This document shows, piece by piece, positions 35,201-43,116 of a stretch of 64,000 nt of DNA. The stretch is from JACPYM01 sp963699175 (lineage in GTDB: Bacteria; Acidobacteriota; Blastocatellia; RBC074), in the NCBI GenBank assembly GCA_963699175.1, contig OY969418.1:3286001-3350000 (forward strand), read 5' to 3'. The notes beneath the pieces were generated by a model that saw nothing but the letters and a program-made list of their open reading frames with translations, ran no database searches and had not been told where the DNA came from. The translations under genes were made by a program, and so were the position numbers. Every line of letters begins with the position of its first letter. Position 1 is the first letter of the stretch.

Positions 35201-36715
35201 CTCGACGATGCGACGTTGTCCGTTGCCGTCAAAGACCGGCTGGCGCGCAGGTTGGTCGCGATTTCTGCAACGTTTTACGCCTCGGCGGGCGGTGATGGCG
35301 GGCCGGGGCAGATGGGTTACATCACGGCAGGCAGTACTGAGATGATGGGCAAGGCCACGCTGCGGTTGTGGGGCAAGACCGCTGCGGCGAACATCCCGGA
35401 ATTATGGCTGGTGATGGAAGGCGCGGCGAATGTTGCTTATCAGCCGCTGCAAGACCGCATCATTGATTATTCGACGCACGGCCCTGAAGAGTTGCGTACG
35501 CTAGCCGCCGCCGCCGTTTCCGATCCGAGCGCGGTCACGCTGCCCGCCGTGCAGGAAAAGGTCGAGCCGCTGGTTGAACAGATTCTGCGTGGCGCGCTCG
35601 ATTACGACCGCCGCCAGACGCTCGCGCAACCAGTGCTGCGACTCTTCGCGCGCGCCAAGTGGGCGGTGCCGAAGACCACTGAGCAGCGCGAGTTGCTCTA
35701 TCGTTTGCTGATTCCCAAGCACACCCCTGAGCCAAGTGCGGCTGAGTTGAAGAAGATTCTCGACGCAGCGGAAGCAGCGGTCAGGCCGATGGGCTTGCCT
35801 GATGCCGATTGGTATGTCGCCGACCGCATGGGTGCGACGCTCGCGACCAACTCCGATCTGCATACTGATGTGTTGCTGCGCTTCATTCCGGGTGCGTCAA
35901 AGAATCCGTTGACCGCGCATTTCTGGTTGCCGAGCGTGGCTTGGGTGACTTCGTATGGGGACGGGATTCCCGAAGTCGAGGCAGCCAACAACAAGGCAGC
36001 TTCGCCGGAGATCGCCGCAGCGCGCGCGCGCGCAGTTGAGCTTTATTTGCAAATGCTGCGGCCTGAGACGCCGGTGATGAGCCGGAACATCGCTTTCCGT
36101 CTGGCCAATCTCACTGCCATACGGCAAAACCCGGCGGTGCAAGAGCTGTTGCGCAAGCTGGTCGAGACCGAAAAGAATGGCGCTGCCCGCAATGCGCTGC
36201 GCTACAGTGATCCACAACTTTGGCTGAGCGATTTGCAGGAGGCCGTCAAGCAGGAGCCGCTGGCCGCATCTTTAAGAGAAGGCCTGGGCAAAGATGCGCA
36301 AGGGCAGCCCAACCTGACGCCACAATTTCTGGCCAGCTTCCGTTACTTCGGCGATTACGTCGCGCCCGAGATGAACCGCCCGCAGCGTATGGACGAGCGC
36401 TCCTGCATGAATTGCCACGCGGTCGAAGGGCGCGTGCCTTCGATGGAGTTGGCCGGGCCGGATGGCAATGGTTATTGGACAGTGGCGAAGATGTTGAAGA
36501 ATTATTTGATCCTACAACAGCGCGTGAATGTGGCCGATATCGAAACGAGCAAGCTGTTGCGCAAGCCGCTCAATGTGCAAACGGGCAAAGAGGACGGGCA
36601 TCAAGGCGGACGGCGCTATTTGCCGGCGGAGCGCGGGTATCAGATTATTCGGCGGTGGGTGTTGGATCAGCCGCGGGTGGTGCAGAGTTTGGGGACAGCG
36701 TCTGCTACGCGGTAG
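32294..36715 (+). CDS. Large secreted di-haem HEAT-repeat protein
   Basis: 1473 residues with a signal or anchor (AILFAVVLTLFALLFW). Two c-type haem sites: CMSCH at residue 393 and CMNCH at 1371, the latter in a cytochrome-like setting with later residues KPLNVQTGKEDGHQGG. The N-terminal third is beta-rich with an EPNDTPELAQDI segment of the pre-peptidase C-terminal domain kind; a prenyltransferase-like helical stretch (GSWGFDPG, PTALALIAFQALGY, TTAYSLHALARLYP) spans about 640-730; HEAT-like repeats follow (RFWGAQALGGV.. KMVRDAAAWAM). A Pro/Glu/Lys linker sits near 590. Comparable proteins occur in Acidobacteria and Planctomycetes and act outside the cytoplasm; the function is unknown. Confidence 0.75.
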   Translation: MRATHPSHRRAILFAVVLTLFALLFWRQSAAPAAAVSLAPVRLHWQFQGRWEKRFTLQRGETFELSVGLPTPSALPRHGRVSVRWTLVEAKDALPALSARKPDTFGIYTKPTGDWQKVLHALDTDIYLVYRAPVAGVYALEISPITDEATVFEGARWREDGIAPQAVTFPRQTPWPAGKSVPLSVTINPLDLKDAPQAGMYVETEPNDTPELAQDIALPTGEGVQAVRITGGADDIEYFDNGKVGKSGDDWFRLAFNGKEPRLLTCNLAIPDHTLAAQLRFYTLDAAGALVEYTEGRNENERTHQQNETHRAAINRLLKPGGVYFLRAEANAPGYEIELRVLKPAPYDDARLAVRQAMYDHISQVDAWLTNRPRGASVERRIRDTGNLMGAHCMSCHTQSGVWGPAVPIENGYVVENLQNYRRLINVMYESLRPTNYLKDAANNTSLAPLDVGDGPAGTRVAGHNVCTAERAVPARKLHSMQAIRAANHTLQTADPSGINAAGPGSNVGQSVVYNYAGEILRTAWDRTGHPRYFAALEEKAEKMLGVQPRYSDDLSHRIEFFKRFFPQDYLAQNQRARTIQPTLPPEPKPEPTPAPNKDGKPQEPPPARFPAYQLLSGENASKLWGRIQEQLKKDEARLRAIQNSDGSWGFDPGKTSDGGQTWKTNGEFDPAPTALALIAFQALGYDANDPSVARGVKTLLRTQDPYGRWNKNALTGFVTTAYSLHALARLYPEKPVKPVRAMFVPRSGESLPATLARVRALSHTDDPALLDLMIQAAWHANPQVRFWGAQALGGVHHERGVPALIRLLGDPVKMVRDAAAWAMEQTLLDDTGFAAVFAAYQTGSDLTRESILKALGMRADAVMTQPRFDKQRLTQLLDRALNDDPHPGVRAWAAKAAWQWWVWNPPMRAAIQQAWTRKLLGSESNALVENCFRYQSHALFIANGHKANGSDEHQYKELVALFKTLEQKLDDATLSVAVKDRLARRLVAISATFYASAGGDGGPGQMGYITAGSTEMMGKATLRLWGKTAAANIPELWLVMEGAANVAYQPLQDRIIDYSTHGPEELRTLAAAAVSDPSAVTLPAVQEKVEPLVEQILRGALDYDRRQTLAQPVLRLFARAKWAVPKTTEQRELLYRLLIPKHTPEPSAAELKKILDAAEAAVRPMGLPDADWYVADRMGATLATNSDLHTDVLLRFIPGASKNPLTAHFWLPSVAWVTSYGDGIPEVEAANNKAASPEIAAARARAVELYLQMLRPETPVMSRNIAFRLANLTAIRQNPAVQELLRKLVETEKNGAARNALRYSDPQLWLSDLQEAVKQEPLAASLREGLGKDAQGQPNLTPQFLASFRYFGDYVAPEMNRPQRMDERSCMNCHAVEGRVPSMELAGPDGNGYWTVAKMLKNYLILQQRVNVADIETSKLLRKPLNVQTGKEDGHQGGRRYLPAERGYQIIRRWVLDQPRVVQSLGTASATR

Positions 36716-36734
36716 TGAAAGGCAGGCATATGCA

Positions 36735-36971
36735 ATGACGACGATTCAAGCATAAGTTCCTGAGCCGCTATATCAATTGGCCGCTGACTTTGCAGCGCGG
36801 GAGAACATGACACTAGAACAGATCGTTTCGCTGGCGCTAGCACAGGCACTCGGAGCTTGGGTGGCGCAGAATGAGATCAAAGTGCGCGCGCAGCGCGGCA
36901 GCCGCAAGAAGCTCCTGGAATTTATGGCACAAGTGCCTGATGTTGAGCCGCCAGATTATGACAGGTTGTGA
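36735..36971 (+). pseudogene. Antitoxin-like gene interrupted by a TAA codon
   Basis: Reading in one frame from the ATG at 36735 gives MTTIQA, a TAA at 36753-36755, then VPEPLYQLAADFAARENMTLEQIVSLALAQALGAW and a C-terminal tail KVRAQRGSRKKLLEFMAQVPDVEPPDYDRL. This is the plan of small ribbon-helix-helix or antitoxin-like proteins (MTTIQ-K-VPEPLYxQ...MTLDQ). A single nonsense change, probably of a Lys codon, stops it after six residues. A TTG at 36777 could start a 64-residue form lacking the N-terminal strand. No toxin gene follows. Confidence 0.6.
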
Positions 36972-37211
36972 TAATGTCGCTGATTCGGTTGGCATCATTA
37001 ACTAGCGCAGCTTGTCTAAGCATCCAACCGGTTTTATACTGCCACCTGTTCCGATAAATCGCTGTCTAAATACAAATGTAACCAAATACCGTAGGCCGTC
37101 GTTTGAAGCAGAGACTTCTCTGTCATGTTGCAACGACGCTTCTTCATCAAGTTTTGCCGCGTTCACAAGCAGGATGCGGCCTGTACCCAATTCCCTTTAC
37201 GGAGGTAGCCG

Positions 37212-37859
37212 ATGAGCAAATCCGATGAAAGGCTCGACCAGCACGAGGCATCAACTGAACCGTCTGTGTCGCGCCGTAACTTCCTGAAAGGCTCTGGTCT
37301 GGCGCTCTCTTTGCCGCTGATTGCTGGCGAAGTTGCAGAGGCCAAAGCCGTAGCTAATGTGCCGATCATTGGCCCGGACAAGACCGACATCACGCTGACC
37401 ATCAATGGCAAACCGGTCAAGGCCAGTGTCGAACCGCGCGTGACATTGCTCGATTGTCTGCGCAACGATCTCGACACGACGGGCGCAAAGCGCGTTTGCG
37501 ACCGGGGTACGTGTGGCGCGTGCACGGTGCAGATGGATGGCAAGCCGGTCTATTCGTGCTCGGTGCTCGCCATCGAGGCGCAGGGCCACAAGATCACGAC
37601 GGTCGAGAGCCTGGCCACGGGCGACAAACTGCATCCGGTGCAGCAGGCTTTCTGGGACAATGATGCGCAGCAGTGTGGCTTCTGCACGCCGGGCTTTGTG
37701 ATGGCCTGCAAGTCGCTGCTCGACAAACATCCCACGCCTAATGACGAACAAATCAAGCTGGGCCTGGGCGGCAATCTCTGCCGCTGCGGCACGTATGTCG
37801 GCATCAAGGCTGCTGTGGCGCAGGCTTCGGCGGCAATGAAGCAAAGGAGGCAAGCGTAA
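37212..37859 (+). CDS. Tat-exported [2Fe-2S] subunit of a molybdenum hydroxylase
   Basis: 215 residues. Twin-arginine signal SRRNFLKGSGLALSLPLIAG, then a plant-type ferredoxin domain with Cys at CDRGTCGACTVQMDGK..YSC, and the C-terminal helical [2Fe-2S] domain QCGFCTPGFV...LCRCG. This is the small subunit of xanthine/aldehyde oxidoreductases like PaoA (YagT), which carries electrons from the molybdenum site to FAD. The signal means the whole complex is carried folded to the periplasm by Tat. The stop overlaps the next start (TAATG), an operon with the large and FAD subunits. Confidence 0.92.
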   Translation: MSKSDERLDQHEASTEPSVSRRNFLKGSGLALSLPLIAGEVAEAKAVANVPIIGPDKTDITLTINGKPVKASVEPRVTLLDCLRNDLDTTGAKRVCDRGTCGACTVQMDGKPVYSCSVLAIEAQGHKITTVESLATGDKLHPVQQAFWDNDAQQCGFCTPGFVMACKSLLDKHPTPNDEQIKLGLGGNLCRCGTYVGIKAAVAQASAAMKQRRQA

Positions 37860-40012
37860 TGGCTGAATATAAATGGCCCGAAGCGGAAAAACGCCTGCAC
37901 ATCGGCAAGCGCATCTCGCGCATTGACGGCCCGGACAAGGTCAGTGGCAAGGCGAAATATAGCTACGACATCAATCGTCCTGGCATGCTCTTTGGCAAGA
38001 TTGTGCGCTCGCCTTACGCGCACGCTAAGGTCGTCAGCATTGACACGAGCGCGGCAGAGAAAATGCCCGGCGTGAAGGCGGTCAAGGTCATCAATGGCCC
38101 TGGCTATGAAGTGCAATGGGCGGGAGCGGAAATCGTCGCAGTCGCGGCGGAAACAGAACTGCAAGCAGAAGACGCGATGCGGGCGATTAAGGTGCAGTAC
38201 GAGAAGCTGCCGCATTTCGTCAATGAGGCCGACCGGTCGAAAGCGCCCGCGGCCTATCTGCGTCCGCCAAACGCGCGTGATGTGGGCGAGCCTGACAAGG
38301 CGTTCGCTGAAGCCGAGGTCGTGGTCGAAGGTTTTTATGGCTGTGACGTCATCACGCACTGCTGCCTGGAAGCGCACGGCTTGGTGACCGAGTGGACGGA
38401 TGAGAAGAACATCCTGATTCATCCTTCGACACAAGCCGTTTCTCCCAATGGCCCCCAATTGGCGCAAGCCCTGGGTATGCCAGCAGGCAGCGTACGCGTA
38501 AAGATGGATCATGTAGGCGGCGGCTTTGGCTCCAAGTTCCCAGTTGATCCGTGGGGCGTCGAAATGACGAAGGTCTCGCAACAGGCGGGCGGCAAACCGG
38601 TCAAATACTTTCTCGACCGTGACGCCGAATTGGCTATCGCCGGAACGCGCCCGTCGTTCTATGCCAAGGTCAAAGTCGGCGCGAAGAAGGATGGCACAAT
38701 CACGGCCTGGGAAAGTGATGTCTGGGGCAGCGGCGGCGTGGGCAACCTCGGCGCTCAGCAATTCCCCTACGTGTTCGGCAGAGTTCCCAACGTGCGCAAT
38801 AAATTCCAGACGGTGGCGACCAACGTCGGCGCGCAACGCGCCTGGCGTGCGCCCAATCATCCGCAGATGGCCGTCATTACGATGGGAGCGTTCGAAGATT
38901 TGGCGGCGAAGCTCGGTATGGACCCGCTCGACTTCTTCATCAAGAATCTCGAATTGGCTGGCACGCGTGCGGTCACTTACCGCGACGAGTTGATGAAAGG
39001 CGCCGAGTTAATCGAGTGGAAAAAGAACTGGCGTCCGCGCGGCGAAGGCGCGCCGGGCAGCACGAAGACGGTCAAACGCGGCTTGGGACTGTCGATTCAC
39101 ACTTGGCAAGGCCAGCCGCACAATAGCGATTGTGATGTCATCATTAATCCCGATGGCACGGCTGAAATTCGTATTGGCTCGCAAGACCTGGGCGTCGGTG
39201 CGCGCACGGTGCTCAACATCGTCGTGGCCGAGACCTTCGGCATCCCGCTCGATTGGGTCAAGGTGAGCTTGGGCGACAACCGCTATCCGGTTTCGGGTGC
39301 GTCGGGCGGTTCGACCACCACTGGCGGCATCAGTTCTTCGTCGCGGCGCGGTTCGGTAGACGCGTTGAGTCTGCTCTTCGAGAAGGTTGCGCCCACAATG
39401 GGCACGACGCCTGACAAACTGGAAGCCGTCGGCGGCAAGATTCAAGTCATCGGCGATGCCACCAAGAGCATGACCTGGAAACAGGCCTGCGCGAAGATCG
39501 GCGTGCAACCGCTCACCGCGCGTGGCAAACAACCGGGTCAAGGCACGCTCGCTTCGGCAGGCGTGGGCGGTGTGCAGATGGCTGATGTTTCGGTGGACAT
39601 CGAGACCGGCATCGTCAAGATGAACAAGTTCGTCGCCGTGCAGGATTGCGGCCTGATCATTGACATGAAGACGGCTGAAAGCCAAGTCTTCGGCGCGATG
39701 ATTATGGGCGTCACCTATGCGCTCTACGAAGAGAAGGTGATGGACGACCAGACGGGGCGCATGCTCAATGGCAACATGGAGTTTTACAAACTCGCGGGCT
39801 TGCGCGACATCGGCGAGTTCAAAGTCCACATGATGACCGGCCCCGGCTACGATGATCGCGGGGTGGTTGGCCTCGGCGAACCGCCGACCAATTCACCTGG
39901 CGCGGCGATTTCAAATGCCGTCGCCAACGCCATCGGCGTGCGCGTGCCGACCATTCCGTTGACGCCAGACCGCGTGCTCGCGGCTTTGGCCAAGAAAGAA
40001 GGGAGGGGCTAA
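37859..40012 (+). CDS. Molybdopterin-binding large subunit, xanthine dehydrogenase family
   Basis: 717 residues. VGGGFGSKFPVDPWGVE is the molybdopterin-binding loop, and RAWRAPNHPQMA, QDLGVGARTVLNIVVAETFGIP, and GVVGLGEPPTNSPGAAISNAVANAIGVRV with the catalytic Glu complete the pattern. It hydroxylates an aldehyde, purine or related carbonyl compound; the substrate cannot be told from sequence. It has no signal peptide and would be exported together with the small subunit. Coupled by TAATG overlaps to the genes on both sides. The order S-L-M differs from the PaoABC order (S-M-L). Confidence 0.92.
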   Translation: MAEYKWPEAEKRLHIGKRISRIDGPDKVSGKAKYSYDINRPGMLFGKIVRSPYAHAKVVSIDTSAAEKMPGVKAVKVINGPGYEVQWAGAEIVAVAAETELQAEDAMRAIKVQYEKLPHFVNEADRSKAPAAYLRPPNARDVGEPDKAFAEAEVVVEGFYGCDVITHCCLEAHGLVTEWTDEKNILIHPSTQAVSPNGPQLAQALGMPAGSVRVKMDHVGGGFGSKFPVDPWGVEMTKVSQQAGGKPVKYFLDRDAELAIAGTRPSFYAKVKVGAKKDGTITAWESDVWGSGGVGNLGAQQFPYVFGRVPNVRNKFQTVATNVGAQRAWRAPNHPQMAVITMGAFEDLAAKLGMDPLDFFIKNLELAGTRAVTYRDELMKGAELIEWKKNWRPRGEGAPGSTKTVKRGLGLSIHTWQGQPHNSDCDVIINPDGTAEIRIGSQDLGVGARTVLNIVVAETFGIPLDWVKVSLGDNRYPVSGASGGSTTTGGISSSSRRGSVDALSLLFEKVAPTMGTTPDKLEAVGGKIQVIGDATKSMTWKQACAKIGVQPLTARGKQPGQGTLASAGVGGVQMADVSVDIETGIVKMNKFVAVQDCGLIIDMKTAESQVFGAMIMGVTYALYEEKVMDDQTGRMLNGNMEFYKLAGLRDIGEFKVHMMTGPGYDDRGVVGLGEPPTNSPGAAISNAVANAIGVRVPTIPLTPDRVLAALAKKEGRG

Positions 40013-40995
40013 TGCATAAATTCGAATACGCCAGCCCAACGACCAAAGAACAAGCTGTCGCAGTGCTCGGCGCAAAGTGGGGCGAAACCGAAGCCCTGGC
40101 AGGCGGCACTGATCTGCTCGCTTTGCTCAAAGACTACATCGTCACGCCCACGCGCGTCGTCAACCTGAAAGGCATCAAGGAACTCGATGGCATCAGCTAC
40201 ACGGCGGCCAAAGGGCTGCGGCTGGGCGCGCTCGTCACGTTCGAGGAAGTGCTCGACAACGTGGCGGTCAAGCGCAGCTATCCGGCCATCTGGCAAGCTG
40301 TCGCCGGTGTCACCAGCTCGCAGATTCGCAATATGGGCACGGTGGGCGGCGACCTGTGCCAGCGCCCGCGTTGCTGGTATTACCGCGCTGGCTTCGGCCT
40401 GTTGCCCAAAGGCGAAGACGGCACACCGCTTGTAGCCAATGGTGACAACCGCTATCACGCGATCCTGGGCAATGACGGCGAGGCGAAGTTCGTCAATCCG
40501 TCATCGCTCGCTCCGGCGTTGATTGCGCTAGCCGCGAAGATCAAAGTCTTCGGCGCTGGTGGCGCGCGCGAGATCGAAGCGGCGAAATTCTTCGTCACAC
40601 CCAAATCGTCCAACGAACGCGAGTACGCCCTGCAACCGAACGAGATTGTTACCGAGATCATCGTCCCGGCTGCGACTAGCGTGCGGAGCGCGACCTACGA
40701 AGTACGTCAGAAAGAGGCGCTTGATTGGCCTCTGGCAGCGGCTTCGGTGGCGTTGACGCTCGATGCGGCGAAGAAGGTCAAGACCGCGCGCATTACGCTG
40801 GGTCACGTTGCGCCCGTGCCCTGGGCGGCGGACGAGGCTGCGAAATCGCTCATCGGCAAGACCGTGAGTGAAGACGCCGCAGCGGCTGCGGGCAAGCTCG
40901 CTGTCGCCAACGCGCACGCGCTGAGCCGCAATGCCTACAAAATCCAACTCGCCAGCGTCGCGGTCAAACGTGCGCTGCTGCAAGCGGCGGGCTAA
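40012..40995 (+). CDS. FAD-binding subunit of the molybdenum hydroxylase
   Basis: 327 residues. MHKFEYASPTTKEQAVAVLG, EALAGGTDLLALLKD, SSQIRNMGTVGGDLCQRPRCWYYR and KALDWPLAAASVAL-type segments mark the medium subunit (CoxM/YagS group) with FAD in the AGGTDL and GTVGGDLCQ loops. In PaoB-type subunits four Cys hold an extra [4Fe-4S] cluster; here I see only two Cys in that region (LCQRPRC), so the extra cluster is probably missing. Electrons pass from the [2Fe-2S] subunit to FAD and on to an acceptor. Ends just before an intergenic palindrome. Confidence 0.9.
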   Translation: MHKFEYASPTTKEQAVAVLGAKWGETEALAGGTDLLALLKDYIVTPTRVVNLKGIKELDGISYTAAKGLRLGALVTFEEVLDNVAVKRSYPAIWQAVAGVTSSQIRNMGTVGGDLCQRPRCWYYRAGFGLLPKGEDGTPLVANGDNRYHAILGNDGEAKFVNPSSLAPALIALAAKIKVFGAGGAREIEAAKFFVTPKSSNEREYALQPNEIVTEIIVPAATSVRSATYEVRQKEALDWPLAAASVALTLDAAKKVKTARITLGHVAPVPWAADEAAKSLIGKTVSEDAAAAAGKLAVANAHALSRNAYKIQLASVAVKRALLQAAG

Positions 40996-41002
40996 AAGTT
41001 CA

Positions 41003-41063
41003 GAGTCCCGCCTTTAGGCGGTAGGCTTCGCATTCGGAGTCCTGCCGCCTAAAGGCGGGACTC
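41003..41063. repeat. Intergenic palindrome, GAGTCCCGCC family
   Basis: Perfect 19-bp inverted repeat: GAGTCCCGCCTTTAGGCGG (41003-41021) and its complement (41045-41063), loop 23 bases. Each arm is itself palindromic (CCGCCTTTAGGCGG). A close relative lies at 51938-52007. Confidence 0.9.
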
Positions 41064-41083
41064 CAAACTAAAAGGAGAACAAG

Positions 41084-41326
41084 ATGCCTGAACTCGACAA
41101 CTTAAATCCGAATCGTCCCAACCTGTGCTCGTCGCTGCGCTGGAAAGGGCTGTTTTATCCTGGCGGCGAAGACCTGAAAGACCCGGATGTGCAGCCCTCG
41201 AACAGCGGCTATTTCTGGTGTTTGCACACGCAGAATTGTCTTGGCCCTGACGGCGGACTGGCCGAGCCGGGCGAGTGCGACAAATCCGCGCGTGGTTGCC
41301 ACAAAGGCGAATTGCCGTTGGCTTGA
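41084..41326 (+). CDS. Small cysteine-containing protein after the hydroxylase operon
   Basis: 80 residues with five Cys (NLCSSLRWKG, FWCLHTQNCLGPDGG, GECDKSARGCHKGEL) and a His next to the last one. No signal peptide or membrane segment. AAAAGGAG lies 7 bases before the ATG. I do not recognise the family. Spacing and strand suggest it belongs to the molybdenum hydroxylase operon, where it might bind a metal or assist maturation, but this is a guess from position. Confidence 0.6.
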   Translation: MPELDNLNPNRPNLCSSLRWKGLFYPGGEDLKDPDVQPSNSGYFWCLHTQNCLGPDGGLAEPGECDKSARGCHKGELPLA

Positions 41327-41532
41327 CGCGCGCTGCCCGACAATCTCACACGTCGCGCTTCTCATCAGACAAATTGCTGGTACAATGAGCGCGGTCTTGT
41401 TTGGAGATTTATCAAAATGTGTTGGGTGCGTTGACTGTTTGGGCAAAGCAGTTGAAATTCCAAATTTGAATTCGAGATTTGAGATTGGAAATTGCCTACG
41501 TGCCTGACCCATTCAAGCAGTTAAGGAGAATA

Positions 41533-42210
41533 ATGAAGATGAAGAAGCTATCGTTACTGGTCGCAACAGCGTTTATCGGCCTGCTGGCCACAGCAGCACA
41601 GGCGCAACAGATTTCCGGCGAATACGTCGAAACGCGCAATCTTGACGTTTATTCCGGCCAATGTTTCGCCAATTCCGAAGCCGGACAAGTGGGCGATCAA
41701 GCCATCATGGCTTGGCGCATCGCAAAAGGTGAATGGAACGGCGTCAAACTCGACGGCCTGCACGTGGTCGGCGTGACAAAAGGCGCGGACACGCTGGGCT
41801 ATCAATTCACCAATCCCTATCCGGCCAAAGCGGTGTTGATCGTGGACGAACGCGCCAACCCCGAACAGCGCGAGGCGCTCGCTGACTTTGCACATGTGAT
41901 GGGTGGCAAGCTGTTTGAAACTGTCACCCGCATTGATGCCGCGCCGATTTCGCTCAAGATGGAATATTACGGCGAGCACCCGGCTGCCGCATATGTTAAG
42001 GCGGGCAACCTGGCGGCCATCAGCACGCGCCCGATCACCAGTGGCGACAAAATCTGCGGCCACGAAGAAACACTCTTCAAGCCGCTGACTCCGACCGTGC
42101 ACACGATGCCGGCAGTGGCGACAACGGACGAATTCCGTGGCGCTGGCCTCGGTGTCGTCTGGTCGCTCAACGGCAAGCGCAGCGCGTTTATCGGCAACTT
42201 CGCTAAATAA
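41533..42210 (+). CDS. DUF1326 family secreted protein
   Basis: 225 residues. Signal peptide MKKLSLLVATAFIGLLATAAQAQ, then ISGEYVETRNLDVYSGQCFANSEAG, QVGDQAIMAWRIAKGEWNGVKLDGLHVVG and VLIVDERANPEQREALADFA. This matches the DUF1326 family (an open Y-E-x-R/C-N pattern at the N-terminus and AWxIxxGxxxGVxL). No function is established for the family. AGGAGA lies six bases before the start. It stands between two palindromic repeats and may be a separate unit. Confidence 0.7.
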   Translation: MKMKKLSLLVATAFIGLLATAAQAQQISGEYVETRNLDVYSGQCFANSEAGQVGDQAIMAWRIAKGEWNGVKLDGLHVVGVTKGADTLGYQFTNPYPAKAVLIVDERANPEQREALADFAHVMGGKLFETVTRIDAAPISLKMEYYGEHPAAAYVKAGNLAAISTRPITSGDKICGHEETLFKPLTPTVHTMPAVATTDEFRGAGLGVVWSLNGKRSAFIGNFAK

Positions 42211-42228
42211 CAGACGATAGACTTTGCA

Positions 42229-42315
42229 CTGTCCGACAAGCTGCCTGGCTTGTCGCAGTCTTCCGGTTGTTTACTTGCCGGAGACTGCGACAAGCTTCGG
42301 TAGCTTGTCGGACAG
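42229..42315. repeat. Intergenic palindrome, GTCCGACAAGC family
   Basis: Left arm CTGTCCGACAAGCT from 42229 and right arm ending AGCTTGTCGGACAG at 42315, imperfectly paired over about 38 bp with a 10-14 base loop. Same family as 18981-19064. Confidence 0.9.
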
Positions 42316-42339
42316 TTTCGTGACAGGAGAATTGAGGGA

Positions 42340-43002
42340 ATGTTTCGACGGCTAGCTTTTGTGTTATTGCTCTGCGCTTTTGTATCAGGTGCGCGCGCAG
42401 GCAGCATTAATGAATACAAGATTGAATCTATCGGCGCGCTGACCGATGCCAAAGTAGCCGAGGCGGTGCGCGCGACGCTGAATGATAAGGGGCTGCGCAT
42501 CACCGGCAAAGAAGGCAAGGTGATCTGCGATGTCTGGTTCCGCAAAGAAATTCCAAGCCGCGCTGGGTCGGTAGACGGCGCGAACTTCGGCCAGATCAAC
42601 GAGGGCGCGCTGGTGGGCGTGATCAACTTCCCGGCAAACACCAACGACTTCCGCGATCAAGGCGTCAAGGCCGGAGTTTACATTTTGCGTTATGGGCTGA
42701 GCCTGCAGGATGGCGCGCACCTGGGCGTTTCGCCGTCGCGCGATTTCTTCCTACTCACGCCGCCCGCCGAAGATAAAGACCCGAAGGATTTGCCTGCGGC
42801 TGAAGTTATCAAGCTGAGTCGCACGGCTATTGGCACCGGCCATCCTGCGCCGTTGGCGCTGAACTTTCCGGCCTCCAATGAAAAAGAGTTGCCGAAGATT
42901 GTCACCGATGATCACGAGCGCGCGATTCTGGAAACAAAGCTCAAACTGAAAACCGGTGAACTCGCCATCGGGTTGATCGTGGTAGGTAAATCGGCTGAAT
43001 AG
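42340..43002 (+). CDS. Secreted hypothetical protein
   Basis: 220 residues. Signal peptide FRRLAFVLLLCAFVSGARA. The body has short beta-like stretches (YKIESIGALTDAKVAEAVRATL, VICDVWFRKEIPSR, GVYILRYGLSLQDGAHLGVSPSRDFFLLTPPAEDK, KIVTDDHERAILETKLKLKTG) and no Cys after the leader. I do not recognise the family. GACAGGAG before the ATG supports the start. Follows a palindromic repeat. Confidence 0.55.
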   Translation: MFRRLAFVLLLCAFVSGARAGSINEYKIESIGALTDAKVAEAVRATLNDKGLRITGKEGKVICDVWFRKEIPSRAGSVDGANFGQINEGALVGVINFPANTNDFRDQGVKAGVYILRYGLSLQDGAHLGVSPSRDFFLLTPPAEDKDPKDLPAAEVIKLSRTAIGTGHPAPLALNFPASNEKELPKIVTDDHERAILETKLKLKTGELAIGLIVVGKSAE

Positions 43003-43116
43003 ATAGTTAGCTGGGCTGGAAACTTCCTGAGACTTCGTCATCTCGTATTCGTCGTCTCGTATGTCGCCAAAATAGAAAGAAGTTCATTTGAGAACAAGCT
43101 GTAGGTGGGAGGAATA

